From: Marinirhabdus gelatinilytica
GTDB lineage: Bacteria > Bacteroidota > Bacteroidia > Flavobacteriales > Flavobacteriaceae
Length of the DNA stretch: 64,000 nucleotides
Reading direction: 5' to 3'
Assembly: GCF_003353425.1 (NCBI RefSeq)
Contig: NZ_QRAO01000002.1
Span: forward strand, 576,975 to 640,974
Shown piece by piece: positions 25,601-33,728 of this stretch. A program made the translations under genes and the position numbers. The first letter of the stretch is position 1. Each line of letters starts with the position of its first letter. The notes below the pieces were generated by a model. That model was given only the letters and a program-made list of their open reading frames with translations. It did not search any database and was not told the origin of the DNA.

Positions 25601-26512
25601 CACACCACCTACAACTTCGGCACCTTCCTTGTCCAGGATTCCACGTCTTGCAGCAGGACCCAAATGTACGTTTGCCACGTCTTTGATACGGATGGACGTG
25701 AAATTTTCTGAATCTACTACCGCATTTTTGATATCTGAAATGGACTTTACGTAGCCCAATCCGCGAACGAGATATTCGGCTTGATTGATTTCGAGGGTTT
25801 GTGCGCCTATATCTTGATTGCTCTGCTTTACGGCTTTTACCACATCGCCCATACTTACATTGTACTGGCGCATTTTTTCCGGGTCTATATCCACTTGATA
25901 TTCCTGAACATACCCACCTATGGAAGCCACTTCAGAAACACCGCTTGCAGAGGATAGTCCGTACTTTACATAGTAATCCTGAATGCTACGTAATTCCTGC
26001 AAATCCCAACCACCAGTAACGTTTCCGTCTTTATCACGACCTTCCAACGTGTACCAAAATATCTGTCCGAGACCTGTTGCATCCGGCCCGAGTGATGGAT
26101 TGACACCATCAGGCAAAAGGTTTGCAGGAAGTGAGTTCAGTTTTTCAAGAATGCGACTGCGCGACCAATAGAACTCGATGTCTTCTTCAAAAATGATATA
26201 GATGCTGGAAAACCCAAACATAGAAGAACTACGAATAGTTTTTACGCCTGGAATACCGAGAAGGGAAGTGGTAAGCGGATATGTGATTTGGTCTTCAATA
26301 TCCTGTGGCGAGCGACCTTGCCACTTGGTAAAAACAATTTGTTGGTTCTCACCAATATCTGGAATGGCATCAACGGCAACTGGGTCTGTAGGCAAAAAGC
26401 CCGTTTCCCAATTAAAAGGTGCATTGACCACGCCCCAACCCACAAATAGGGCGAGTAGTAGAACGGCAACAAGTTTGTTTTCTATGAGAAATTTAATGCT
26501 CTTATTCAGCAT
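22637..26512 (-). CDS. cusA: CusA/CzcA-type heavy-metal RND efflux pump with in-frame insert
   Basis: This 1291-residue protein is far above the usual 1040-1050 residues. It has an N-terminal helix (about 8-28), porter domains with G-I-P-G-V-K-T-I-R-S-S-S and W-Q-G-R-S-P-Q-D-I-E-D motifs, and a helix-4 region E-N-M-I-R-H-L-E-E. The central membrane part carries extra helices (about 575-680), and a second half ends with F-G-I-A-T-D-D-G-V-V-M-A-T-Y-L. It exports monovalent copper or silver with CusB and TolC. Residues about 448-498 (G-N-V-R-L-E-D-G-S-W through S-S-S-L-E-P-P-V-S) come from a GA/CT-rich tract inserted in the cytoplasmic loop without breaking the frame. The C-terminus also runs into such a tract. 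Confidence 0.93.
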   Translation of the reverse strand: MLNKSIKFLIENKLVAVLLLALFVGWGVVNAPFNWETGFLPTDPVAVDAIPDIGENQQIVFTKWQGRSPQDIEDQITYPLTTSLLGIPGVKTIRSSSMFGFSSIYIIFEEDIEFYWSRSRILEKLNSLPANLLPDGVNPSLGPDATGLGQIFWYTLEGRDKDGNVTGGWDLQELRSIQDYYVKYGLSSASGVSEVASIGGYVQEYQVDIDPEKMRQYNVSMGDVVKAVKQSNQDIGAQTLEINQAEYLVRGLGYVKSISDIKNAVVDSENFTSIRIKDVANVHLGPAARRGILDKEGAEVVGGVVVARYGANPLEVINNVKAQIAEISAGLPTKTLKDGRTSQVTIVPFYDRTELIQETLGTLNEALTLEILITILVIIIMVFNLRASILISGLLPVAVLMVFITMKLFNVDANIVALSGIAIAIGTMVDVGVILAENMIRHLEEAKAQKLEVGNVRLEDGSWKSSDGQRDKTEINNEKDSILNSQSQSSSLEPPVSSINKIIYNATAEVSGAILTAVLTTIISFLPVFTMIGAEGKLFRPLAFTKTMALTASLIIALFIIPPIAAFLFRKTSLRERTQYAINGALVLLGILAIVYGFWLGLILIAFAITSLLKMRGTLSLKRKNLLDIIISSVAIVFLLATYWRPLGFDRSIVINLIFVSIICFGLLGVFSIFRIYYERILKWALQNRYLFLIIPATVLTLGIIIMRNTGKEFMPALNEGSFLLMPTSLPHAGAEENKRVLQQLDMAVASIPEIETVVGKAGRTESALDPAPLSMYENVIQYKSEYMRNGSGERQRYKVNDDGLFVLKNNKFTINPNNEIDEDANYAETSLKTTATREDLIEDDDGEYYRNWRPDIESPDDIWNEIVRVTKLPGVTSAPKLQPIETRLVMLQTGMRAPMGIKVKGPDLRTIENFGLQLEDILKQAEGVKEQAVFADRIVGKPYLLIDIERDQLARYGISIMDVQEILQVAVGGMPLTQTVEGRERYAVRVRYPRELRANPEDLRNIYVPVEKGSPVPLGELVDIRYEQGPQVIKSEDTFLIGYVLFDKLDGFAEVDVVENAQALIQENIDNGSLVVPQGVSYRFTGTYENQLRAEKTLSVVVPLCLLVIFLILYFQFRSVSTSLMVFTAIAVAFAGGFIMIWLYGQDWFFNFGFFGENLRDLFNMKTINLSVAVWVGFIALFGIATDDGVVMATYLDQSFKSNEPDNKKSIRLATLEAAGKRIRPCLMTTVTTVLALLPVLTSTGKGSDIMIPMAIPIFGGMIIDVTSYFLLPVLYSWKKEYALSRKGGN
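25018..25168 (+). repeat. Miniature GA/CT-rich element inserted in frame in cusA
   Basis: On the plus strand a GA-rich arm (25018-25048, with CTGGAGACTGGAGGCTCGAG) is followed by about 75 unrelated bases and a CT-rich arm (25124-25168, with TTCCAACTTCCATCTTCCAA). Order and polarity match the tracts around the S23 gene, but no S23 frame is inside. The insert adds about 50 codons to cusA. Confidence 0.7.
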
Positions 26513-26572
26513 AACATTTGATTATTAGAGTTTTGGAATTACGTGTTGCGGAAAATGGCAAACACGCACTTT

Positions 26573-26599
26573 AGCCCGTAACAGCATAGCTGTTGGGCT
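26573..26599. promoter_or_regulatory. Hairpin between HYC_CC_PP gene and cusA
   Basis: AGCCC-GT-AACAGC pairs with GCTGTT-GGGCT around a three-base loop, with one two-base bulge. There is no T run on the minus side, so it could be an attenuator or processing site lowering cusA transcription relative to the first gene rather than a full terminator. Confidence 0.4.
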
Positions 26600-26620
26600 T
26601 TATTCAAAAAATCTATTACA

Positions 26621-27040
26621 TCAAATTAAGAAAGTCTGGTGCAGCACTTGCACATCCCGTATGACAAAGGGTGGGGGGTAAGCTACAAAAGGAACTTCGT
26701 CAAGTTCGGTTCCCTCAAATAGGTTTATATAAGAGTACGTAAAAGCAGCGATAAACGTTTGCTGCTCAAAAGAAAGCGTGTCAAAAGATATTTTAAGATC
26801 GTCTTTACCTTCCTTCACGAGCAGTTGGTCAGTACAACACGATGTTGAAGTCATTTCAGGATTTTCACAACGTTTAATAGGTTGTGCTTTTTCCATTCCG
26901 CAACTTTTCGCTTCTGAAATTAAACTGAAATCTACCAATGTATCTCCACAAAAGTGCATGTCTACGGTAAATGACATGGTAGAGAACAACACTACAAAAG
27001 CCATTGTTAAAGACAATATTTTATGGAAAAACTGCTTCAT
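26621..27040 (-). CDS. HYC_CC_PP-family cysteine-rich secreted protein
   Basis: This 139-residue protein has a signal peptide or anchor (about 1-26). The mature part shows the family pattern: D-M-H-F-C-G near residue 30, a Cys pair region S-C-G-M-E-K, then T-S-C-C-T-D near 67, and a C-terminal Y-P-P-P-F. Proteins of this type occur at the head of copper and RND efflux loci in Bacteroidota. The His/Cys/Met-rich mature part suggests periplasmic metal binding; no reaction is known. It is the first gene of the copper region, with a possible promoter immediately upstream. Confidence 0.82.
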   Translation of the reverse strand: MKQFFHKILSLTMAFVVLFSTMSFTVDMHFCGDTLVDFSLISEAKSCGMEKAQPIKRCENPEMTSTSCCTDQLLVKEGKDDLKISFDTLSFEQQTFIAAFTYSYINLFEGTELDEVPFVAYPPPFVIRDVQVLHQTFLI

Positions 27041-27046
27041 TTATTA

Positions 27047-27054
27047 CAAAGCTA
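27047..27054 (-). promoter_or_regulatory. Possible -7 box of the copper region
   Basis: TAGCTTTG on the minus strand matches the Bacteroidota -7 consensus TAnnTTTG. A start site about five bases downstream would be almost at the ATG at 27040, implying a very short or absent leader. No good -33 box is seen, so this is tentative. Confidence 0.35.
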
Positions 27055-27161
27055 CAAAATTTTAACAGGGTTCGTTGAGATTAACAGAACTTTAATTGAT
27101 CATTGCAACAAAAAGATTTGGCATCAATACTATTGGCAACGTAGTTCCTAGATACCATTAT

Positions 27162-27190
27162 TAATTACTTTCCGATACAAAAAGTAAAAA
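27162..27190. other. Distal attachment site with relic mnmE 3' codons
   Basis: TAATTACTTTCCGATACA (27162-27179) differs from the mnmE end at 44035 by one base over 18, and 24 of 29 positions agree overall. On the minus strand it reads TGT-ATC-GGA-AAG-TAA, i.e. C-I-G-K-stop preceded by a Phe codon. Confidence 0.85.
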
Positions 27191-27218
27191 CTCTTTGTTT
27201 ATAGTATTTACAAAAGAT

Positions 27219-27238
27219 TGGGCAACAAATAGGCAACA
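27219..27238. repeat. Integrase arm-type repeat, distal end
   Basis: TGGGCAACAAATAGGCAACA matches 43921-43940 at 19 of 20 bases in the same orientation. It lies 57 bases inside the distal attachment site, as expected for integrase arm binding sites. Confidence 0.6.
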
Positions 27239-27323
27239 TTTCAGTATAAATAAGGGTATTTACAGAACAAATATCAACAATCGGATGATCTATTTGTATA
27301 ATGCTAAAATAACTATTTTAAAC

Positions 27324-27353
27324 AAAAAAACCGCTTCCAAAGGAAACGGTTTT
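27324..27353 (-). terminator. Rho-independent terminator of the DUF6266 gene
   Basis: AAACCGCTTCC and GGAAACGGTTT form a stem with one mismatch and a short loop. On the minus strand a run of seven T follows, 20 bases past the DUF6266 stop. Confidence 0.8.
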
Positions 27354-27373
27354 AAATATCTATTCAGAAGCGT

Positions 27374-28015
27374 TTAAGCTGCCGTACCAGAGCCTAAATA
27401 GATACTGTTTGATACTTGGCTACCATCTGCTGAAACAAATGCCATAAAAAGCTCTACTGTGTCTCCTGCATAAGTTGATGGAATAGTAATTGTTTGAGAA
27501 CCTGCTGTTCTATCTGCACCATCAAGAATATACATTGACTCTTTTTTACCAGGATTATAAACCAACACCATAGCTTTATCAGTAACATTTGCATTACCTT
27601 CTGCCGAGTTATCATCCCAAGTAAATGTTACTTGTCCCGCTGTGGTTAAATCTGTTGCAGGGTTTAATGCACTCGATAAGTTTCCTCTACTTAAAAGAGC
27701 TAAAGAATAGTCAATAGTAAAGTTTGGTGCAGTACCACCTACTGCATTGTTTAGCACATAAGACATCGCAGCATTAAACTCTGTTTTTTGTACTGCATAG
27801 CCTTTGTAACCCGCTTTAATAAAGCCTAAATTAGGCTGTAAATAACTTAACGTAAGCGCAAATTTTGTTCTTTGACTTACTTGTCCTTCCGTACGTGGAT
27901 TAGCCACGTTAGAAGGCTTAATTCTTAAATAGTCAATACCTTTCCAAGAAGCACCAACTACGTTTCCTACTTTCCCTGATACACCGCCAAGGATTCCTTG
28001 TGAAATAACACCCAT
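27374..28015 (-). CDS. DUF6266-family protein
   Basis: This 213-residue protein has no signal peptide. It opens with the family pattern G-I-L-G-G-V-S-G-K-V-G-N-V-V-G-A-S-W-K-G near residues 8-27, then R-T-E-G-Q-V-S-Q-R-T-K-F-A-L and N-P-x-x-x-GFIKAGY segments. Its C-terminal half has beta-rich strands (Q-V-T-F-T-W-D-D-N-S, S-Q-T-I-T-I-P). Members are frequent in Bacteroidota mobile regions and their function is unknown. It lies at the extreme distal end of the island with a strong terminator of its own, which suggests independent and perhaps high expression. A virion or surface role would be speculation. Confidence 0.8.
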   Translation of the reverse strand: MGVISQGILGGVSGKVGNVVGASWKGIDYLRIKPSNVANPRTEGQVSQRTKFALTLSYLQPNLGFIKAGYKGYAVQKTEFNAAMSYVLNNAVGGTAPNFTIDYSLALLSRGNLSSALNPATDLTTAGQVTFTWDDNSAEGNANVTDKAMVLVYNPGKKESMYILDGADRTAGSQTITIPSTYAGDTVELFMAFVSADGSQVSNSIYLGSGTAA

Positions 28016-28395
28016 AACATTTATAAATTTAAATTAACGTTCATTCGGACTTGGTACGGACTTGATTCGAGTAAAATACCCTTCAATCAAGTATACGCAA
28101 AATTGATGCCTTATAGAACTTTTCAGCATCGTTTAGCCGCTATTGTCGCAAAATGAAACGAACCCCAAACCTTTATAATTTTTAAAAAAGAAAACGAAAA
28201 AAAGAAAACAAATAACTTGCAGGCGATGGCTATGACGACAAGGTTTTTAGTGAAAAATATTGCTGCAAAAAAAGGTTTTTGAAAAATGCACCGAGATAGG
28301 TGCAATATTTTTTTCAAAACCCGAAGGGCTTGACCTTTTCGGCATAAAGCGTTGGCTTATGAAAGCCTGCTAAATTTGTGGTCTTTTTTTTATTT
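28016..28395. other. Island intergenic stretch
   Basis: These 380 bases separate the PIN-like and DUF6266 genes. A direct repeat GGACTT-N6-GGACTT sits about 40 bases before the DUF6266 start (near 28048-28065). Long A/T runs and a weak 64-codon frame are present; I see no credible gene. Confidence 0.4.
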
Positions 28396-29511
28396 TTACC
28401 AATCGGAAAACTCTGAGCGTTCTTGAATATTTTCTTCGATTTTTTCGTAACCTATAAGCTTATAATCATATAGAGTACCTAAACTGAAGTTTATTATTTC
28501 TTCTTCATCTATTTCAAACTCAAACTCGGCAGGAAGCAATAAATCTAATCTATAAATACTATTTTCAGAAACGTGGGTTACGTTCCAATATCTATCGTCT
28601 TCACTATCATAATGAGCCATTGATAAATCATTATAAGTTAATGGTAATTGTAAATCTACTTTAGCTCTAATATCCATTTGAACCAAGTTTTCCTCTAAAG
28701 ATGTTATAATTAATGAAGAAACCTCAAAATTTAAAATTTCACCCAAGTCATATTCCAATTCTACATAGTATGGGTCAGATAACAATCTTTCATAAATTAG
28801 TATCGAAAAATTATCTGTGTAATCATCAATAGATTCTTTTAATTCATCTATAGCTAGGTTTAAATTTGAAGATAAAATACCATAAACGGCTTTATAGTAA
28901 TTGCTTGCGTTAACAAATACATTTAACATCTGTCCAATCCCATTGATGACCTCAAAACTCTTGGAAACATAACTCAACATATCATTATCCGAAGAAATCA
29001 CAAATGCACCAGACATATTTATATCGCACCAATGTTCTATAGTATTTAAAATAAAAGCATCTGGAAATTCATCCTTTTTTTGACCTGTACCAAAAGGGGA
29101 TTTTTTATCAAAATACAGTTTAAAGACTTCATTATGATTTGCTATTTCAGATGATATAATTTCTATATTTTTTTCTTTTAAAAAAGAATCAAAATGGTTC
29201 TTCAATTCAGTGAAATCTGATTCAATTTCAACTTTAGGAATAGAATAAAATTGTTTATATTTTTCAGTTTGCCTTAATAAATTACCTTCTTTGTTTAATA
29301 ATGCAGAAGCTTTTTTAAAAGCTGTTTTAGCTTTAGTTAAATTTTCCTGAATACGTTTCAAACATTCTTGATATGTAATATCAACTATTTTAACTTGTAT
29401 TCCTTCTTCAATTGACTGATCCAATAATTGATTAAGTTTTTTACCCTCAGTAAAATTCTCACTTTGAAAAACATTTGTGTCTAAAAAAATAATATTGTAT
29501 TCTAAAATCAT
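28396..29511 (-). CDS. PIN-like (DUF4935-type) ribonuclease-domain protein
   Basis: This 371-residue protein starts with Y-N-I-I-F-L-D-T-N-V-F, the D-x-N of PIN-like nucleases. Conserved acids recur in F-P-D-A-F-I-L-N-T-I-E-H near residue 150 and in V-I-S-S-D-N-D-M-L near 172, which together would bind metal. A helical stretch (about 55-110, Lys-rich) and an acidic C-terminal half without recognisable motifs complete it. PIN-like proteins of this group are common in defence islands and may cut RNA on a trigger. No antitoxin-like small gene is adjacent; instead a structured non-coding stretch lies upstream. Activity is inferred. Confidence 0.75.
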   Translation of the reverse strand: MILEYNIIFLDTNVFQSENFTEGKKLNQLLDQSIEEGIQVKIVDITYQECLKRIQENLTKAKTAFKKASALLNKEGNLLRQTEKYKQFYSIPKVEIESDFTELKNHFDSFLKEKNIEIISSEIANHNEVFKLYFDKKSPFGTGQKKDEFPDAFILNTIEHWCDINMSGAFVISSDNDMLSYVSKSFEVINGIGQMLNVFVNASNYYKAVYGILSSNLNLAIDELKESIDDYTDNFSILIYERLLSDPYYVELEYDLGEILNFEVSSLIITSLEENLVQMDIRAKVDLQLPLTYNDLSMAHYDSEDDRYWNVTHVSENSIYRLDLLLPAEFEFEIDEEEIINFSLGTLYDYKLIGYEKIEENIQERSEFSDW

Positions 29512-29568
29512 ATATGTATATAAAGTCTACAATTTATGAAATTTTCTTCAGCAGGTAAACAAGCGCAG

Positions 29569-30060
29569 CTATAGTACAGCAAGGAATGAAGCGCAGCGAG
29601 AATGGATTGCTGTAACTATAAAGCGAGCCGCCAGCGAGTTGAGCAAGGGTGTTATGGTGGATAGCTTGAAGCTTTAGCGTAAAGCTGCCATAACTACGTG
29701 GTACACGCAGGGTTGGCGGTGTTTTTGATACGGATGTTGTTTTTTAACTTGACTTATTATTTCAATTGTTAATTGAATTATGAAATGTGCTACTCAAAAA
29801 CAGTGACAACCCGATTAGCCCGAAGCGAACAGCAGGCGAGCCAAATTATTAAGTAGCGGTTGCACCCCAAATTATATTTTGTGAGCTACAAGCGAACACC
29901 TTATTGGGGTTTGGGGTGCAAGAGTAGCTACGGGTGAGGAAGTTGTGTAGTGTGTGAAATAAAGCAAATATATAGTGCTAACGAGGATGTGTCACCGCAG
30001 TAGTGCTATATATGTTAAGCACCAATACGACCAACGAGAGTATTTGTGATTATGCTTTAT
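29569..30060. other. Non-coding stretch with successive hairpins
   Basis: No gene is supported in 29512-30275. Instead several inverted repeats follow one another: CTATAGTACAGCAA with TTGCTGTAACTATA (29569-29620), GTTATGG with CCATAAC around a second AGCTT/AAGCT stem (29651-29694), TTCAATT with AATTGAA (29761-29777), GCACCCCAAA with TTTGGGGTGC (29862-29919), and ATAAAGCA with TGCTTTAT (29959-30060) enclosing ATATATAG/CTATATAT. The stretch is visibly richer in G than the flanking genes. It could be a structured RNA or a single-strand origin. Confidence 0.55.
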
Positions 30061-30275
30061 GGAACAAAATGGAACAACTGACGAACACCGCTTTACCTGC
30101 TTTTACGGAATTGAGCGCAAAGGCAAAAGTACAGGTTGGAATTTTGTAGCGTCTTGCGATAGCAAGGTGCGGAAAATATTGCAACTTGTACTGTGGGGAA
30201 CGGAAGCTCTTGTGATTACGTGCGTGAAGAGTAACGTAACAAACGGAAGCGGAAGTGCTTAAAGTGGGGACTTAT

Positions 30276-31034
30276 TTATCTACTTTTAAATTCAATCCCT
30301 AAATGCCTAAATAGTCTCCTAACTTTCATTCTCCAACTTATCTTTGAACTTATCCAAGATTTACCATCCTTTGGAATGAGAATGTTATCATTAGAGTGCA
30401 TTGGCTTCATTTTGCTTTGCGATACTTTACCATCAAATTTTAATAACAAATATAGGTCTTGTGTTGGACAACCTTCATCATCCAAATCAAATATATTTTG
30501 ATGTTCCTTTTGATTGAATTTTTCCTTTTTAGCTTTTAATCCTTCAAATAGCTCAACTAAATCAACCTTTTCTGTAATAAAATCTAAATCGTAAATATCT
30601 TTATTTGCTGCCCTACTTGAACCGCTAATTAATTTAAACAGCCCTATATCTCTCGTGGTTACTAATCTTATATCATCAATAATTTCTATATCATCCATCA
30701 TTTTCATATTTTGAATGATTTCGACCTTAATCATAGTACCGCAAGACTTTGTTACCCAAAATCTTAAAAAAGTATGCTGTTCACTTTCTTTACCTGCTGG
30801 ATAATCAATGCCTGTAACATTCTTTTTCCCAAAAAAAGCAATTGCCTCTTGCTCTATTTGTTCTAAATGCTTTATACCAACAATTTCAGGACAAAATAAA
30901 TCTACATCTTGAGATTCTCTATGACCAAAACGGATAGCCAAATTTGTACCACCTGCCAATGAAAATTGTGATAATGATGGTAAGGCTTGTAATTCTTTGA
31001 TAGTAGTAATGAGTACTTGAGAAACCGTACTCAT
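30276..31034 (-). CDS. AbiEii-type nucleotidyltransferase toxin
   Basis: This 252-residue protein has the nucleotidyltransferase motif F-S-L-A-G-G-T-N-L-A-I-R-F-G-H-R-E-S-Q-D near residues 23-42, followed by V-D-L-F, the catalytic acid pair. Later segments include T-T-R-D-I-G-L-F-K-L and S-S-R-A-A-N-K-D-I-Y-D-L-D, as in AbiEii/AbiGii toxins. These toxins act in phage abortive infection; MenT relatives add nucleotides to tRNA. The gene begins three bases after a small DUF6922 gene, in the usual antitoxin-then-toxin order. The AbiEi-type winged-helix antitoxin is absent, so the partner belongs to another family. Confidence 0.85.
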   Translation of the reverse strand: MSTVSQVLITTIKELQALPSLSQFSLAGGTNLAIRFGHRESQDVDLFCPEIVGIKHLEQIEQEAIAFFGKKNVTGIDYPAGKESEQHTFLRFWVTKSCGTMIKVEIIQNMKMMDDIEIIDDIRLVTTRDIGLFKLISGSSRAANKDIYDLDFITEKVDLVELFEGLKAKKEKFNQKEHQNIFDLDDEGCPTQDLYLLLKFDGKVSQSKMKPMHSNDNILIPKDGKSWISSKISWRMKVRRLFRHLGIEFKSR

Positions 31035-31037
31035 TTA

Positions 31038-31325
31038 TTAGAACTTATAACGTAAAAATGTAGGCTTGTTATAACGTGCAGCAACCATTCTACATACTTG
31101 GTTACTTATACGCTCTTTAGTGTTTTTAAGTACAGCGTAAATTTCATTTGCAGTATATACTTTCTCAACAGAAGCAATATCTTTTCTAAACGTTTTTTCA
31201 TTAGTGGCCAATAGCATTCTTGGGATAATAACATCCTTATCTTCTTTAGCAGATAACTTGTTCATATCCATATCCCAAAACACTTTCTTTTGGGCTACAT
31301 TTGCTATGTTTACTTTCGTTTTCAA
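31038..31325 (-). CDS. DUF6922-like putative antitoxin
   Basis: This 95-residue basic protein shows V-F-W-D-M-D-M-N-K-L near residue 15, then V-I-I-P-R-M-L-L-A-T and a C-terminal helix N-Q-V-C-R-M-V-A-A-R-Y-N. That pattern resembles DUF6922 proteins found before AbiEii genes in Bacteroidota. The frame starts at a TTG; an ATG at 31271 is an alternative that would cut the first 18 residues. Its size, position and spacing of three bases to the toxin gene suggest an antitoxin that also represses the operon. This role is inferred. Confidence 0.65.
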   Translation of the reverse strand: MKTKVNIANVAQKKVFWDMDMNKLSAKEDKDVIIPRMLLATNEKTFRKDIASVEKVYTANEIYAVLKNTKERISNQVCRMVAARYNKPTFLRYKF

Positions 31326-31500
31326 AACTTCTTTTTACTTCTCTTATACTTTAAAGTATAGTACAAATATATAAAATAGTATTTAATTCACTATCTATTA
31401 AAGCATTAGTTTAACTATTTACTACAATATCTATACCATTATTTATAGTATTATATCTATTAGTCGTTTAATAAACTTGTTTGTTACTTGTTAGAAAACA

Positions 31501-32187
31501 TTAACCTTTTAGTTCATTAAAATCGCTTATTATATCTTGTATTATATATTTATGATTAGAAACTATAGTACTTAATTCTTTAAGTGGATTATTAGTATAC
31601 TCATAAATATCTTTACCAAAAGCGTTATCTATTTGAGCATTTATTTGATTTAATCTTTTAGCTATAAAAACAAGTTCATTATTAATAGTATCTACTTTCT
31701 TGTCAGATAAGCCATTAAATATAACTCTAGTTTCATCAAAAGCTTTATCTAAATCTTCAAAAGACAATTCAAGTTTATCTCCATCTAACTTTTTAAAACC
31801 TACACTCAACGCAACTTTAATAGAATTTTTATAATTAGTTGAACCTATTTGAGATTCAGTAATTGATATTATTTGAGAATCTCTTTCTAAAACATCAAAT
31901 ATATATGGAAGAATAACTTCTTTTAATGCTATGGTTAAATGACCTTTACCTCTATAATTTGGTGACATATACCAATGTAAATCATTATACATATCCAATA
32001 CAGCTCCAATATATTTATCATTAGTTTTTATAAAGAAAAAACTATAAGGTTTTTGTTGGGTACTCTTTATAGATTCCCAAACTTTCGCATAATCAACATT
32101 AACCCCTATTTGGTGCTTAAATATTGTTTTTGAGTACTTATTATTATTGAGTTTATTGAGAAAGGTTTGAATTTGGCTTTCTTTCAT
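31501..32187 (-). CDS. GNAT-type acetyltransferase-like protein
   Basis: The N-terminal 140 of 228 residues fit a GNAT fold, with the acetyl-CoA loop Y-M-S-P-N-Y-R-G-K-G-H-L-T-I-A-L near residue 72-87 and a final S-V-G-F-K-K-L strand. The remaining part is helical and charged (about 150-228) and without family resemblance. GNAT proteins transfer acyl groups to amines of proteins, RNA or small molecules; some in defence islands are toxins. The gene follows the DUF2779 gene by 47 bases on the same strand and is probably the last gene of the restriction operon. The target is unknown. Confidence 0.68.
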   Translation of the reverse strand: MKESQIQTFLNKLNNNKYSKTIFKHQIGVNVDYAKVWESIKSTQQKPYSFFFIKTNDKYIGAVLDMYNDLHWYMSPNYRGKGHLTIALKEVILPYIFDVLERDSQIISITESQIGSTNYKNSIKVALSVGFKKLDGDKLELSFEDLDKAFDETRVIFNGLSDKKVDTINNELVFIAKRLNQINAQIDNAFGKDIYEYTNNPLKELSTIVSNHKYIIQDIISDFNELKG

Positions 32188-32234
32188 TTTATATATTGAT
32201 TCTGAAACTTTATATAATCTTTAAAACGAATACA

Positions 32235-33713
32235 TTATCCAATAATTTCTATTAACACCTCATAAATCTTAACCATTGCCAACGTATCTAACTCACAATA
32301 TTCTAAAAGGTTTTTTCTGGTAGTTTCCTTGTCCTCTTTAAAGTCTTCATCTAATACCATTCTTCCCCAAGTATCTAAAGCCATTGTACCATTATTAACA
32401 TCTAAATCTGAATAGGCTATTTCTGGAACTATAACAGGTAATACTTTTTTAATGGAACTAGAACCGTGAAAACGATAATCTATATAGTCTTTTTTGAAAA
32501 TCGTCTCTAAATCAAACGTATGCTCATTAATGTAAGTTAGATAATTGGTAAATTGTGGTAACCATTCTATTAAGTCTTTATTTCTTCCTATTTCAAAACT
32601 GGCGTGCCAAGACACAAATGTGCCTGTGCTTCCTGTAAAGTCTTGCATTGCTTGAAGCATATCTATTGGCATTTTCATAGCATCTAACAAATATTCAAAA
32701 TGAGTTAATGTACCCTTCTCTGTTAAAGTGTGTATAGATACTTGAAATGTTAAATGCTTATGCGGACTTAAACCATCTAATTTAGGAATAGCACTTGCAT
32801 AGGTTTCATAATCTATAAAATGTAATGGAAACTTCAATTTATCTAATTCCCTTTTAATATTTGTTATATTGATTATGGGTTGTTCTTGTTTTACAGATTC
32901 TACTTGTGTTTGTTGGTTTACATTTAATTCAAAATCTAATGGAATATCAATAATTGCTAATTGGTCATTGTCTACTAATTGACCTATTTTTTTTGCTCTA
33001 ATATTTCCTATTTCATAAATAGGATACTCTGGAATAGTGGTGTTAAAGTATTTAAAGCTATCACAATGGTTAGACCTTGTATTATATTTACAGGAACATT
33101 CTGTTTCGTTAATGGTTTCTTTATTAATAAAGTTTGATGCAGCATTTATTTTATTTACTACACTTGAATACAAAGCTTCTAATTTATCTGTAACCTCTTC
33201 AATTTCTAATAGATCACTTGCAACGATATGGCCTTGTTTTACATACTCTTTATTAAGATGAATGATTGATACTTTTGAAACTGTAAAGCCATTTTCTGTG
33301 AGTACTTGTTTTTGAAAACAAGCATCTTTTAAATGGTTGTGTTTGTTATCTGTTTTTATAGAAGTAGAAGATTTTACCTCATAAATATGCCAGGTATTAT
33401 TTGCCAAACGTTCTAATATATCTATTCTTGCAAATACGCCTTTTTGAGTAGAAAAAGAGGGTTGAAAATATACTGTACCTCCTTTATTTATGATACCTTT
33501 TGTAAATTCTGGACTTGCATTTTCTGGTATTTCTATACCGTCTGTAAATAGTTGTTTTGCATAGGCTTCTACCTCGTAACCTTCTTTAATTAGTTTTTCT
33601 AAAAACAATGAAAATTCTCCATTAGGATATACATTAGGTTTGTTTTTTAGTAACCATAACGATTCTGGACAATTTAAATAATGAATAAAGTCGGTTTTTG
33701 TGAGTTGATGCAT
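32235..33713 (-). CDS. DUF2779 nuclease-like protein
   Basis: This 492-residue protein joins an N-terminal PD-(D/E)XK-type region to a C-terminal RNase H-like exonuclease region. The first has F-A-R-I-D-I-L-E-R-L and H-I-Y-E-V-K-S-S-T near residues 98-120, followed by a Cys cluster (C-S-C-K-Y-N) that may hold metal. The second starts at H-F-I-D-Y-E-T-Y near residue 300, continues V-S-W-H-A-S-F-E and ends C-E-L-D-T-L-A-M-V-K-I-Y. DUF2779 proteins share this layout. It begins 15 bases after the DUF6119-like gene, so it belongs to the restriction operon and could degrade DNA or RNA after sensing. Confidence 0.8.
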   Translation of the reverse strand: MHQLTKTDFIHYLNCPESLWLLKNKPNVYPNGEFSLFLEKLIKEGYEVEAYAKQLFTDGIEIPENASPEFTKGIINKGGTVYFQPSFSTQKGVFARIDILERLANNTWHIYEVKSSTSIKTDNKHNHLKDACFQKQVLTENGFTVSKVSIIHLNKEYVKQGHIVASDLLEIEEVTDKLEALYSSVVNKINAASNFINKETINETECSCKYNTRSNHCDSFKYFNTTIPEYPIYEIGNIRAKKIGQLVDNDQLAIIDIPLDFELNVNQQTQVESVKQEQPIINITNIKRELDKLKFPLHFIDYETYASAIPKLDGLSPHKHLTFQVSIHTLTEKGTLTHFEYLLDAMKMPIDMLQAMQDFTGSTGTFVSWHASFEIGRNKDLIEWLPQFTNYLTYINEHTFDLETIFKKDYIDYRFHGSSSIKKVLPVIVPEIAYSDLDVNNGTMALDTWGRMVLDEDFKEDKETTRKNLLEYCELDTLAMVKIYEVLIEIIG

Positions 33714-33728
33714 ATTAATAAACCATTA

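Noticed and set aside
28123..28317. A 64-codon minus-strand frame
   Set aside because: Phe/Lys runs come from A/T-rich simple sequence; no plausible domain or signal peptide.
29651..29694. The GTTATGG/CCATAAC hairpin as an integron attC site
   Set aside because: The ends do not fit the attC core GTTRRRY/RYYYAAC, and no integron integrase is present.
30059..30262. A 67-codon plus-strand frame in the structured stretch
   Set aside because: Its composition follows the hairpin region, no promoter or relatives are apparent, and it resembles no family.
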